This document shows, in pieces, positions 24,832-33,745 of a stretch of DNA of 64,000 nt; position 1 is the first letter of the stretch, and the number at the start of each line of letters is the position of its first letter. The stretch is taken from positions 4,028,501 through 4,092,500 of the forward strand of contig NZ_CP012830.1 in NCBI RefSeq assembly GCF_001307155.1, read 5' to 3'. The position numbers were made by a program, and so were the translations under genes. The notes below the pieces were generated by a model that made no database searches, was not told the origin of the DNA, and worked only from the letters and a program-made list of their open reading frames with translations. Source of the stretch: Pseudomonas fluorescens (GTDB lineage Bacteria; Pseudomonadota; Gammaproteobacteria; Pseudomonadales; Pseudomonadaceae).

Positions 24832-25782
24832 TCAGCGGTGCGCCACGCCCGGCAATACGCAGAGCATTTCGTACAGCAGGTTGGCGCCCAGCAACGAGGT
24901 GTTGCCGGTGGTGTCGTACGGCGGCGAGACTTCTACCAGGTCGCAGCCAACCAGGTCGAGGCCTTGGCAGCCACGAACGATTTCAATCGCCTGAATGGTC
25001 GTCAGACCGCCGATTTCCGGGGTCCCGGTGCCGGGTGCCCAGGCCGGGTCGATGCCATCGATGTCGAAGCTCAGGTACACCGGGCCACCGCCGACTTTTT
25101 CACGGACTTCAGCCATCAGCGGTTCCAGCGACTTGTGCCAGCACTCCTCGGCCTGAACCACGCGGAAGCCCTGTTTGCGGCTCCAGTTGAAGTCTTCGGC
25201 GGTGTAGCCCTGCGCGCGCAGACCAATTTGCACGACGCGGTCGCAATCCAGAAGGCCTTCTTCGACGGCGCGACGGAAGGTGGTGCCGTGGGCGATCTTC
25301 TCGCCGAACATGTGATCGTTCACATCGGCGTGGGCATCGATGTGCACCAGACCGACCTTGCCGTGCTTTTTGTGGATGGCACGCAGGATCGGCAGGGTGA
25401 TGGTGTGGTCGCCACCGAGGGTCAGCGGGATCACGTCGTGTTCGAGGATCTCGTTGTAGGACTCTTCGATGATCCGCACGGCGTCCAGCAGGTTGAAGGT
25501 GTTGATTGCCACGTCACCGATGTCGGCAACCGACAGCGAGTCGAACGGTGCAGCGCCGGTGGCCATGTTGTACGGGCGGATCATTACCGATTCAGCACGG
25601 ATCTCGCGCGGTCCGAAGCGGGTGCCAGCGCGCAGCGAAGTACCGATGTCCAGCGGAATGCCGATGAAGGCAGCGTCCAGGCCGGCAGCGGTTTGCAAGT
25701 GCGGGAGTCGCATCATGGTGGCGATGCCGCCGAAGCGCGGCATTTCATTGCCGCCCAGTGGTTGGTGAAGAATCTTGTCCAC
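24832..25782 (-). CDS. gbuA: Guanidinobutyrase
   Basis: A 316-residue ureohydrolase of the arginase/agmatinase family that converts 4-guanidinobutyrate to 4-aminobutyrate and urea. The manganese ligands are visible in GGDHTITLP, DAHADVND and SFDIDGIDPA. The opening QPLGGNEMPRFGGIATMMRL and the divergent LysR neighbour match P. aeruginosa GbuA rather than agmatinase SpeB1. The product GABA feeds succinate. Expression is probably induced through the palindrome in the gap to gbuR. Confidence 0.88.
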   Translation of the reverse strand: MDKILHQPLGGNEMPRFGGIATMMRLPHLQTAAGLDAAFIGIPLDIGTSLRAGTRFGPREIRAESVMIRPYNMATGAAPFDSLSVADIGDVAINTFNLLDAVRIIEESYNEILEHDVIPLTLGGDHTITLPILRAIHKKHGKVGLVHIDAHADVNDHMFGEKIAHGTTFRRAVEEGLLDCDRVVQIGLRAQGYTAEDFNWSRKQGFRVVQAEECWHKSLEPLMAEVREKVGGGPVYLSFDIDGIDPAWAPGTGTPEIGGLTTIQAIEIVRGCQGLDLVGCDLVEVSPPYDTTGNTSLLGANLLYEMLCVLPGVAHR

Positions 25783-25905
25783 GGGTATGGCCTCATCATC
25801 ATTGTTTTATTTATGGGGTTGCACCGCGCAAAGGGATCGCACGGGCACCTGTTGGACGGATTCTGCGAAATACGCTGCGGGAGAAGAATCGCTACCGGCA
25901 AATAC

Positions 25906-25929
25906 TTAGTTCAGGTTTTTCTAAACTAA
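25906..25929. promoter_or_regulatory. Probable GbuR operator
   Basis: TTAGTTCAG and CTAAACTAA are inverted with one mismatch around a 6-base spacer (GTTTTT), in the gap between the divergent gbuA and gbuR genes. Size and symmetry suit a LysR-type binding site; binding is inferred. Confidence 0.6.
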
Positions 25930-25979
25930 TGGCCCCGGCAGCGATAGACTTCACACTGATCGTGTTTGGAGATCCCCCC

Positions 25980-26873
25980 ATGGCCAACGCTTTACCCGAC
26001 CTGAAACTGTTGCGCATCTTCGTCAGCGTGGTGCGTCATCAGGGGTTTGCCAACGCGCAGCAAGAGCTCAACCTCTCGACATCGGCCATCAGCACCTACA
26101 TGAGCCAGCTCGAAGCGGCGTTGGGTTTGGTGCTCTGTCATCGTGGGCGTGGCGGTTTCAGCCTGACCAGCAAGGGCGAGCTGTTCCATCAGGAAACCTT
26201 GCGCCTGTTCGGTGAACTGGAAGGTTTCGAGCAATACGCCGCGGCGCTCAAGGGCGAGTTGCGCGGCACGCTCAACCTCGGGGTGATCGACTCGACCGTC
26301 AGCGACAAGGCCTTGCCGTTCGCCGAAGCCATTGGTGCCTACAGCCAGGAGCACCCGGCGGTGCATTTGCACCTGTCGGTGATGAGCCCTTACGAACTGC
26401 AACTCGGCGTGCAGGACAACCGCCTCGATCTGGCCATCGGTGCGTTCTCCACGCGCATGAGCGGGCTGGTCTACATGCCGCTGTACCGTGAACAACATTG
26501 GCTGTATTGCAGCAATCGTCATCCCTTGTTCAACGAGCGGCGCATTCCCGAACAAGTCATCACCCAGCAGCGCATGGTCGGTCGCGGTTACTGGAGCCAG
26601 GCCGAATTGGCCCGCCACGGCTTCAAGCACAGCGCGGCGACTGTGGAGAGTATGGAAGCACAGCTGATTCTGGTGTTGTCCGGCGCCTACATCGGCTACC
26701 TGCCGGAGCACTACGCTCAAGCCTGGGCCGACAAGGGCGATTTGCGCGTGCTGCTGCCGGCCACTTTCGGCTACCAGGCCCCGTTTTCGATGATCGTGCG
26801 TCGTGGGCGCAGTCGCGAGCCATTGATCCAGACCTTCCGCGATTTGCTCAAAGCGCAGCTCAATCAGGTCTGA
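25980..26873 (+). CDS. gbuR: LysR-family activator of guanidinobutyrate catabolism
   Basis: A 297-residue LysR regulator, the same length I recall for P. aeruginosa GbuR. The helix-turn-helix is LKLLRIFVSVVRHQGFANAQ followed by LSTSAISTYMSQLEAALG. The start is the ATG at 25980 (MANALPDLK). Divergent transcription from gbuA and the palindrome between them support control of gbuA, with 4-guanidinobutyrate as the likely inducer. The downstream tapT gene begins 12 bases after its stop and may share transcription. Confidence 0.85.
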   Translation: MANALPDLKLLRIFVSVVRHQGFANAQQELNLSTSAISTYMSQLEAALGLVLCHRGRGGFSLTSKGELFHQETLRLFGELEGFEQYAAALKGELRGTLNLGVIDSTVSDKALPFAEAIGAYSQEHPAVHLHLSVMSPYELQLGVQDNRLDLAIGAFSTRMSGLVYMPLYREQHWLYCSNRHPLFNERRIPEQVITQQRMVGRGYWSQAELARHGFKHSAATVESMEAQLILVLSGAYIGYLPEHYAQAWADKGDLRVLLPATFGYQAPFSMIVRRGRSREPLIQTFRDLLKAQLNQV

Positions 26874-26885
26874 TGGGGAAATCGT

Positions 26886-27485
26886 ATGTCCAGAATCCAA
26901 TGCGCCCGTTGCCTGCGCCCGCAAACTCACTGCCTGTGCCCGTTGATTCCGAGCCTCGACAGCCGCACCCGGGTGCTGCTGTTGCAGCATCCAAGCGAGG
27001 TGAACCATGCGCTGAACACCGCTCGGCTAGCGGCGTTGGGGCTGAACAATGCCGAGCTGATCGTCGGCGAAGTGTTCGAGGATTTACCGCGTCTGCTGAA
27101 TCAACCGGGTTACCGGGCCCGCTTGTTGTTCCCGGCTGACGATGCACAACCGTTGCAGGCCTATACGCCTGACGATCAACCGTTGCTGCTGGTGGTGCCC
27201 GACGGCACCTGGCGCAAGGCGCGCAAGATGCTGCACCTCAATCCATTGCTGGCAGCGTTGCCCCGAGTGACGCTGGCCGAAGGCGCTGTCTCGCGCTATC
27301 GCTTGCGCAAGGCTCCCGGGCCGGGAGCGTTGTCGACGGTGGAGGCGATCGTGCAGGCGTTGCAGGTGCTTGAGGCACCGACGACCTTCGAGCCGCTATT
27401 GCGACCGTTTGAAGCGCTGATCGAAGGGCAGATTGCGGCGATGGGGGAGGAGACGTACCAGCGTAATCATGGTGGCAAAGTCTAG
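26886..27485 (+). CDS. tapT: tRNA-uridine aminocarboxypropyltransferase (DTW domain)
   Basis: A 199-residue DTW-domain enzyme that adds the 3-amino-3-carboxypropyl group of SAM to U47 of tRNA (acp3U). The zinc-like cysteine cluster CARCLRPQTHCLC (6-18) and the DGTW motif (106-109) with the following RKARKML are intact. It follows gbuR by 12 bases on the same strand, though the pathway is unrelated. The E. coli counterpart is YfiP. Confidence 0.87.
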   Translation: MSRIQCARCLRPQTHCLCPLIPSLDSRTRVLLLQHPSEVNHALNTARLAALGLNNAELIVGEVFEDLPRLLNQPGYRARLLFPADDAQPLQAYTPDDQPLLLVVPDGTWRKARKMLHLNPLLAALPRVTLAEGAVSRYRLRKAPGPGALSTVEAIVQALQVLEAPTTFEPLLRPFEALIEGQIAAMGEETYQRNHGGKV

Positions 27486-27537
27486 AGGCCACGACGCAAG
27501 CTGGCGTAGCTTGCCACGAGGCGGCTACACCTGCGTA

Positions 27538-29478
27538 CTACATGGGTTCTGGTGGTCCGATCAGCCGGCCCATGACGCCGAACAGTCCCAGCGACCTGAT
27601 TGCCTCCAGTTCCCCCTGCGTTTCTATCTGCTCGGCAATCAGCGGCAAATCGATGCTGTTGGTCGCGCGGAAAATGGCTTCGATGAACAGGCGCTTGTCG
27701 CTTTGTTGGTCGATGGCGCGAATGTAGCTGCCGTCGATTTTCAGGTAGGCCAAACCGAGTTGGGCGAGGTTGCCGATCTGGCTGAAGCTGCCACCGAAGT
27801 GCTGCAGGCCGATCCCGTAGCCGGTGTTGTGCAGGCTCAGGCACAGTTGACGCAACTCTTCGGGGGGCGGCAGTTGGCGTTCGTCGAGTTCAAGGGTCAG
27901 CAAGGGGCCGAGGCTGGGCAGGCCGTCGAGCATATCGAGGATCAGGCGCCGTTGTGCAGCATCGCGCAGGGTACTGCCGGACAAGCTAAGGGCCAGCGGC
28001 CAAGGGTGTTCGGCAAGGTAGTCGAGGGTGTGTTCGAGCATTGCCAGGTCGAATCGCGCCGACCAGCCCAGCCGTTCTATCCAGGGTAGAAAGTGCCCGG
28101 CACAAATGGCTTTGCCCTGCGGATCGAGCAGGCGCGCCAGCACCTTGTGGTGCAGCACCTGGCTGGTGTCGGCGCATTGCACCACGGGTTGGAAGTACAG
28201 CTGCATTTTGCCGTGAGTCAGGGCGTCATCGATCCAGGTGCGCCAGTCGTGCTGCGTATGGTTCGGTGGGTTATCGGACTGCTGCAGATGCACCCACGGC
28301 CGTTCTGGATGCTGCTGGGCCTGAGTCAGTGCCTGATCGAGGCGCAGCAGAATGTCGGTGGAGGCTTCGCCGGGTGTGTAGGCGACGATTCCCAGATGCG
28401 CCACCGGCATGCAGTCGCTGGCGCCGGTCAGGCGCAGGTTTTCCAGAGTGGCGCTGATCTCGGCGGCCAGGCGCGCGGCGTCCTTGCTGTCCAGACCTGG
28501 AGTCAGCAGGCTGAACTCACCGCCACGATTACGTGCGGCCAGCCAGGTATGGCGATCCGGCTGTTGAGTCAGGCGCTTGAGTAACTGAGCCACGGCGCTG
28601 ATCAGCACGTCGGTGCGCTGGCCACCCAGTCGCTGGTTGAGCCCGGTCAGGTCATTGATCCGCAACATCAGCAGGTGTCCGGCGCTGCTCTGCTCGGTCA
28701 CCAGCAATTGATCGGTGAGTTGCTCGTTGAGCAAACGGCGGTTGGCCAGTCCCGTGAGGCTGTCCTGAAACGACTCGGCGCGCAGTTGTTCGCTGCGTGC
28801 GGCTTCTTCGGCAAACAGCCCTTTGAGCTTTTCAACCATTTGGTTCATCGCCAGCACCACGCGTTTGAGTTCCGGGGTTCTGGGCACCTTCGGCAGGCTG
28901 AGAAACTCGCGCTTGTTGATGGCTTCGGCCTGTTTGACCATGGCGTCCAGCGGGCGCAGTTGCCGACGCAGCAACCAGCCGCCGAACATCGCGCTGAGCA
29001 ACCCGCACAGCAGTAACCAGACCAGACTGCCGAGGGTACTGTCCCACAGTTTGCTCAGGACGAACTGTGGGTTGCTCACCACTTCAACCCGCGCGGCTTG
29101 CTCCCAACCGCGCATTACCAACGCATCCCCGCCTTGCGGATGCAGGTTCACCAGATCGACGAACCAACCCGGTACGCGTTCGGTGGTGGCGACCGCATTG
29201 CGCTCGACCAGGACGCGCTCGTCCTCGATATTGATGACCCGGATACTGGAAAAGTAGCCACTGTCGAAGACCGAGCTGACCATCAATTCAATCATCGCCA
29301 GATCGTCGATCTGTGTGGTCAACGACAGCCCCAGTGCGGTGGCAGTGTCCTGGGCATGGGAGCGCAATTGGCTGAGTATCTGCGCACGCGAGCTTTCCAG
29401 GCCGACAAAGAAACTGCCGCTGAAGGCGACCAGCAAGAACAGGCAGATGGCCAAAAACAACTGTTTGAGTAGCGACAT
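27538..29478 (-). CDS. LapD-like c-di-GMP receptor
   Basis: A 646-residue inner-membrane signalling protein with the LapD layout. It has an N-terminal helix (5-25), a periplasmic LapD/MoxY domain (about 26-150) that keeps Trp125 in RGWEQAAR (the LapG contact in known LapD), a second helix (150-170), a HAMP-like segment, a degenerate GGDEF (RGGEF, 318-322) and a degenerate EAL (KVLARL, 445-450). It should bind c-di-GMP with the EAL domain, without enzyme activity, and act through a periplasmic protease. In known systems lapG is next door; here the upstream gene encodes YbaN instead, so this may be a paralogue. Confidence 0.8.
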   Translation of the reverse strand: MSLLKQLFLAICLFLLVAFSGSFFVGLESSRAQILSQLRSHAQDTATALGLSLTTQIDDLAMIELMVSSVFDSGYFSSIRVINIEDERVLVERNAVATTERVPGWFVDLVNLHPQGGDALVMRGWEQAARVEVVSNPQFVLSKLWDSTLGSLVWLLLCGLLSAMFGGWLLRRQLRPLDAMVKQAEAINKREFLSLPKVPRTPELKRVVLAMNQMVEKLKGLFAEEAARSEQLRAESFQDSLTGLANRRLLNEQLTDQLLVTEQSSAGHLLMLRINDLTGLNQRLGGQRTDVLISAVAQLLKRLTQQPDRHTWLAARNRGGEFSLLTPGLDSKDAARLAAEISATLENLRLTGASDCMPVAHLGIVAYTPGEASTDILLRLDQALTQAQQHPERPWVHLQQSDNPPNHTQHDWRTWIDDALTHGKMQLYFQPVVQCADTSQVLHHKVLARLLDPQGKAICAGHFLPWIERLGWSARFDLAMLEHTLDYLAEHPWPLALSLSGSTLRDAAQRRLILDMLDGLPSLGPLLTLELDERQLPPPEELRQLCLSLHNTGYGIGLQHFGGSFSQIGNLAQLGLAYLKIDGSYIRAIDQQSDKRLFIEAIFRATNSIDLPLIAEQIETQGELEAIRSLGLFGVMGRLIGPPEPM

Positions 29479-29626
29479 GAGACGCTCCGGAGCGTTGACC
29501 TTCCTGGACGACGGGATATGTCTGGCCGCAGACGTGCAGATGCCTGGAGTTTAGGCGCTGTTTTGCGGGAAGCAGGGCAGATTGTCGGGGGTGGGGGGAT
29601 CGTTGAGCTTAGGTGGCGAGGCGTAT

Positions 29627-30028
29627 TCAGGGTTTGATCAGGGTTTTCTGCCGCAGGATATACACCGTCACCAGCACTGCGCTGGTCAGCATGAAGCCGC
29701 GTGCCCAGGGCAGTGGGACGAGGATGCAGGACAGGCCGATACTCAGCCACATCAGGCCAATGGCGTAGACCTTGCCCTTGAGCGGAATGCCGTTGCCGTC
29801 CAGATAGTCGCGAATCCAGGGGCCGAGTCGTGGATGCTCGACCAGCCATTGATAAAAGCGTGGCGAACTGCGGGCGAAACAGGCGGCCGCCAACAGCAGG
29901 AAAGGGGTGGTGGGCAGTACAGGCAGGAAGATCCCGATCACCCCCAACGCTACGCTCAGCCAGCCGATGGCCAGCAGCACGTAGCGCAGGATCAGGGGGC
30001 GTTTGCCTATGGGTTCAGCCACAGGCAA
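29627..30028 (-). CDS. YbaN/DUF454 inner-membrane protein
   Basis: A 133-residue protein with three to four hydrophobic segments. The block GWLSVALGVIGIFLPVLPTT followed by PFLLLAAACFARSSPRFYQW is the DUF454 signature. It is four bases downstream of the UPF0149 gene on the same strand, so the two are co-transcribed; the LapD-like gene follows 150 bases later. Function unknown. Confidence 0.8.
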   Translation of the reverse strand: MPVAEPIGKRPLILRYVLLAIGWLSVALGVIGIFLPVLPTTPFLLLAAACFARSSPRFYQWLVEHPRLGPWIRDYLDGNGIPLKGKVYAIGLMWLSIGLSCILVPLPWARGFMLTSAVLVTVYILRQKTLIKP

Positions 30029-30032
30029 CGAC

Positions 30033-30620
30033 TTAGTGGTGACGAGGCTTGAGGATCGCCGGTTTTTCGTCTGGCGCGTTGCACAGCAGGTACAGCGCGG
30101 TCAGGGCTTCCGGGATCTGCACGATCATGTCGTCCATCAGGTTGGCGTCGGCCGCGATGTCGGAGAACTCCGGCTGTTCGTCGAACAGGCCGGAACCGAC
30201 CATGATCGGCAGCAGCATTTCGCTGACTTCGTCTTCGGCGGTTTCGAACCAGGCTTCTTCACGCAGGAATACGCCTTCCATGAAACCGATGCACCAGCCG
30301 CGCAGGTCGGAATCATCCGGCTCTTCGCCCAGGTCCAGGTCGCATGGCAGCTCGAACTCTTCATCGGACGCCAGTTGGCGAGCGATATGAGCCTTGAGGG
30401 CCAGAAGGGTCGATTCGATTTCCTGACGCTCGGCGTCATCGCGATAATGCGGCTCTTCGGCGAACAGCGCGTCGATCCACTCACGATCAGGCACCGTCTC
30501 GGAACAGATCGACAGGGCTGTCAGATAGCCGTGGGCGGCCACATAGTCCAGCGCCTCGTCATGCAGCTCGTCGGCGTCGAGGAAGGCTTGCAGGCGGGTT
30601 AGTTGCTCAGCGAAGGACAT
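30033..30620 (-). CDS. YecA/UPF0149-family protein
   Basis: A 195-residue acidic soluble protein. SFAEQLTRLQAFLDADELHD, GYLTALSICSETVPDREWID and GWCIGFMEGV are the UPF0149 conserved blocks. The start at 30620 (MSFAEQL) is preferred; the longer frame (11 residues more) lies over likely promoter sequence. No zinc-binding SEC-C tail is visible, so it is the short form. Its role is not established. Confidence 0.8.
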   Translation of the reverse strand: MSFAEQLTRLQAFLDADELHDEALDYVAAHGYLTALSICSETVPDREWIDALFAEEPHYRDDAERQEIESTLLALKAHIARQLASDEEFELPCDLDLGEEPDDSDLRGWCIGFMEGVFLREEAWFETAEDEVSEMLLPIMVGSGLFDEQPEFSDIAADANLMDDMIVQIPEALTALYLLCNAPDEKPAILKPRHH

Positions 30621-30933
30621 TGAAGGGCTACCTTGGGAATATACGATGCCCAATTCTAGGCGTTCTTGAGCGGTCCGGCCAGCCGCACGGCAGATTTGCC
30701 CGCATTCCAGACCAGTCTAATCCCGATCCGTAGGGAATTGTTGATCTGGGCGGGGAGGCTATTCGTCAGTGACCCCCATTGCCCGGTATCGCTCGGGTAT
30801 ACTCGCGCGTTTTGCAAAGCCCTGCAGGTGTCGCGACGGTCCCGGACAAATCCGCTTACGGATCTGTCCGTGACAACGTGGTTTTTTGATCCAGCCTGCA
30901 CACAGGGATATTCAGCACCATTTGGAGTTTTTC
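30621..30933. promoter_or_regulatory. Divergent promoter region of the UPF0149 gene and recQ
   Basis: A gene-free stretch. It contains a TATACT-type -10 near 30798 and an 11-base inverted repeat GGACAAATCCG / CGGATCTGTCC (30844-30869, one mismatch, 4-base loop) about 65 bases before recQ. Nothing else was recognised. Confidence 0.4.
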
Positions 30934-33063
30934 ATGCTCGAACAGGCTCAGCGCGTCCTCAAGGACATCTTCGGCTACGACAGTTTTCGTGGCCGTCAGG
31001 GTGCCATCATTGAGCGCGTGGCCAGCGGCGGTGACGCTCTGGTGCTGATGCCGACCGGCGGCGGCAAATCGCTGTGCTTCCAGGTCCCGGCACTGTTGCG
31101 CGATGGCTTGGCGGTGGTGGTTTCACCGCTGATTGCCTTGATGGACGATCAGGTTGCGACCCTCGAAGAACTCGGTGTGGCCGCGGCAGCGCTCAATTCG
31201 ACCTTGAGTGCCGAGCAACAACGCGATCTGGCGGCGCGGATCAAGCGCGGCGAAGTGAAGATGCTGTACCTGGCACCTGAGCGCCTGGTCCAGCCACGGA
31301 TGCTGGCGTTTCTGCAAAGTCTTGAAATCGCGCTGTTTGCCATCGACGAAGCTCACTGCGTGTCGCAATGGGGGCACGATTTCCGCCGGGAGTACCTGCA
31401 ACTGGGCCAGTTGGCGGAACTGTTCCCCAACGTCCCGCGCATTGCCCTGACCGCCACGGCCGACAAGCGCACCCGGGAAGAAATCGTCGAGCGCCTGCAT
31501 CTGCAGAACGCCGAGCGCTTTCTGTCGAGTTTCGATCGGCCGAACATTTTTTACCGCATCGTGCCCAAGGAGCAGCCGCGCAAGCAGTTGCTGGCGTTTT
31601 TGGCTGAACGGCGTAGCGATGCCGGCATTGTCTATTGCCTGTCGCGCAAGAAGGTCGACGAAGTAGCGGTGTTCCTCAGCGAGCAAGGTTTCCCGGCACT
31701 GCCGTACCACGCCGGCCTGCCCAACGATACGCGGGCTCACCACCAGAAGCGCTTCCTCAACGAGGAAGGCCTGATCATGGTCGCCACCGTGGCATTCGGC
31801 ATGGGCATCGACAAACCCAACGTGCGCTTTGTCGCGCATCTGGACTTGCCAAAGTCCCTTGAGGCCTATTACCAGGAAACCGGTCGGGGTGGCCGTGACG
31901 GTCTGCCGGCAGATGCCTGGATGGCTTACGGCCTGCAAGACGTGGTGATGCTCAAGCAGATGCTGCAGAACTCCGAAGGCGATGAGCGCCACAAGCGTCT
32001 GGAGCAGCACAAGCTCGACGCCATGCTCTCGCTGTGTGAAGAAACCCGCTGCCGCCGTCAGACGCTGCTGGCCTATTTCGACGAAGACATGCCGCAGCCC
32101 TGCGGGCATTGCGACAACTGTGTCGACGGTGTGCAGACCTGGGACGCCACCGAACCCGCCCGTCAGGCGCTGTCGGCGATCTACCGCACCGGCCAGCGTT
32201 ATGGCGTCGGGCATTTGGTGGACGTGTTGCTGGGCAAGGACAACGAAAAAGTCCGCAGCTTCGGCCATCAGCATCTGTCGGTATTTGGTGTCGGCAAGGC
32301 GCGGGCCGAAGGTGAATGGCGTTCCCTTTTCCGACAGTTGGTGGCGCGCGGTCTGGCGGACATTGACCTGGAAGGCTACGGCGGCCTGCGTTTAAGCGAC
32401 AGCTGCCGGCCGTTGCTCAAGGGCGAAGTGACCCTGGAGCTGCGCCGCGACCTCAAACCGCAAACCACCGCGAAAAGCAGCAGCACCAGCCAGGCCAGCC
32501 AGTTGGTGCGAGGCGAAGAACGCGAGCAGTGGGAAGCCTTGCGCGCCCTGCGCCGCAAGCTCGCCGGAGAGCATGGCGTGCCGCCGTACGTCATCTTCCC
32601 CGATTCGACCTTGCTCGAAATGCTCCGCAGCCAGCCAAGCTCGTTGCCGGAAATGGCCAAGGTCAGCGGTGTCGGTGCACGCAAGCTGGAGCGCTATGGC
32701 GAGGCCTTCCTCGAAGTGCTGGGCGGCCAGGCCGAGGCCCCGAAAGTGGTTGCCGACCTGCGTCACGAATTGATCACACTGGCGCGCGCCGGCATGACGC
32801 CGATGCAGATTGCCGGCCAGTTGCAGTGTTCGGAAAAGAACGTGTACACGATGCTCGCCGAGGCCATCGGCAAGCAGCAACTGTCGCTGGAGCAGGCACT
32901 GGACCTTCCGGAAGACCTGATGGGTGAAGTCCAGGACGCCTTCCTGGACGGCGAGGGCGAGTTGCCGCCGGTGTCGGAGATTTCCGCGTTGTTTGCCGGT
33001 CGTGTTCCCGAGGGCGTTTTGTACTGTGTGAGAGCGGCATTGCAGTCGGAGTTTGAAATTTAA
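30934..33063 (+). CDS. recQ: ATP-dependent DNA helicase RecQ
   Basis: A 709-residue 3'-5' DNA helicase of recombination and repair. Walker A PTGGGKS (40-46), DEAH (138-141) and the motif IV-VI block are present, followed by the RQC zinc site (CEETRCRRQT ... CGHCDNC) and a C-terminal HRDC domain (LRALRRKLAGEHGVPPYVIF). The start at 30934 follows TTTGGAG. The tail (about 620-709) extends past the HRDC domain of E. coli RecQ, as is usual in Pseudomonas. Confidence 0.95.
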   Translation: MLEQAQRVLKDIFGYDSFRGRQGAIIERVASGGDALVLMPTGGGKSLCFQVPALLRDGLAVVVSPLIALMDDQVATLEELGVAAAALNSTLSAEQQRDLAARIKRGEVKMLYLAPERLVQPRMLAFLQSLEIALFAIDEAHCVSQWGHDFRREYLQLGQLAELFPNVPRIALTATADKRTREEIVERLHLQNAERFLSSFDRPNIFYRIVPKEQPRKQLLAFLAERRSDAGIVYCLSRKKVDEVAVFLSEQGFPALPYHAGLPNDTRAHHQKRFLNEEGLIMVATVAFGMGIDKPNVRFVAHLDLPKSLEAYYQETGRGGRDGLPADAWMAYGLQDVVMLKQMLQNSEGDERHKRLEQHKLDAMLSLCEETRCRRQTLLAYFDEDMPQPCGHCDNCVDGVQTWDATEPARQALSAIYRTGQRYGVGHLVDVLLGKDNEKVRSFGHQHLSVFGVGKARAEGEWRSLFRQLVARGLADIDLEGYGGLRLSDSCRPLLKGEVTLELRRDLKPQTTAKSSSTSQASQLVRGEEREQWEALRALRRKLAGEHGVPPYVIFPDSTLLEMLRSQPSSLPEMAKVSGVGARKLERYGEAFLEVLGGQAEAPKVVADLRHELITLARAGMTPMQIAGQLQCSEKNVYTMLAEAIGKQQLSLEQALDLPEDLMGEVQDAFLDGEGELPPVSEISALFAGRVPEGVLYCVRAALQSEFEI

Positions 33064-33132
33064 GTGTCGAAGATCAAGATGTAACGATTCAGTACAGACC
33101 GAGCCTTGCCTAGAGTCGAGGGCCATGCTTAG

Positions 33133-33153
33133 CTGACTAATAATTAGTTTCAG
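33133..33153. promoter_or_regulatory. Probable MarR self-operator
   Basis: CTGACTAATAATTAGTTTCAG contains the imperfect 13-base palindrome ACTAATAATTAGT, 30 bases before the MarR start codon. Spacing and AT content suit a MarR/SlyA-type autoregulatory site. Confidence 0.45.
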
Positions 33154-33183
33154 CCTATTTCAGTCTAACCATGAGTTTTTTTT

Positions 33184-33618
33184 ATGCCGTTAACCGATCA
33201 ACACCGTTTTGGCATGCAGTTGGCGCAGATGTCTCGCGGCTGGCGCGCCGAACTGGATCGCCGTCTTGCCGGTCTTGGCCTGTCCCAGGCCCGCTGGCTG
33301 GTGCTGTTGCACCTGGCGCGTTTCGAAGAAGCCCCCACTCAGCGTGAGTTGGCACAAAGCGTCGGTGTTGAAGGACCGACACTGGCGCGCCTGCTCGATA
33401 GCCTGGAAACCCAAGGCCTGGTGCAGCGTCAGGCGGTGGCGGAAGACCGCCGGGCGAAAAAGATCGTGCTGTGCGCGCCCGCCCGTCCCTTGATCGAGCA
33501 AATTGAAACCATTGCCGCCGAGTTGCGCCATGAGCTGTTCGAGGGTGTCAACGAGGAAGATATGCGGGTGTGTATGCGGGTCCATGGGCACATTTTGGCC
33601 AATCTGGAAAAATCTTGA
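33184..33618 (+). CDS. MarR/SlyA-family transcriptional regulator
   Basis: A 144-residue winged-helix regulator. RRLAGLGLSQARWLVLLHLA, TQRELAQSVGVEGPTLARLL and the wing LVQRQAVAEDRRAKKI are the standard MarR order, with the DRRAKK wing as in SlyA. It lies between recQ and a FimV-like gene, an order also remembered from P. aeruginosa (PA3340-PA3344). A self-operator is proposed upstream. The target genes are not known. Confidence 0.85.
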   Translation: MPLTDQHRFGMQLAQMSRGWRAELDRRLAGLGLSQARWLVLLHLARFEEAPTQRELAQSVGVEGPTLARLLDSLETQGLVQRQAVAEDRRAKKIVLCAPARPLIEQIETIAAELRHELFEGVNEEDMRVCMRVHGHILANLEKS

Positions 33619-33745
33619 GGCATAACCACACCGCAGACTTTTGAGAACTGGCGCAGAGCAGACTATAAGAACTACCAGGCAATAACGTGTTCACACTGGA
33701 CGTGCGAATGCGCACAGGTTGATTCTGGTTAGCTAAGGAATGCTC

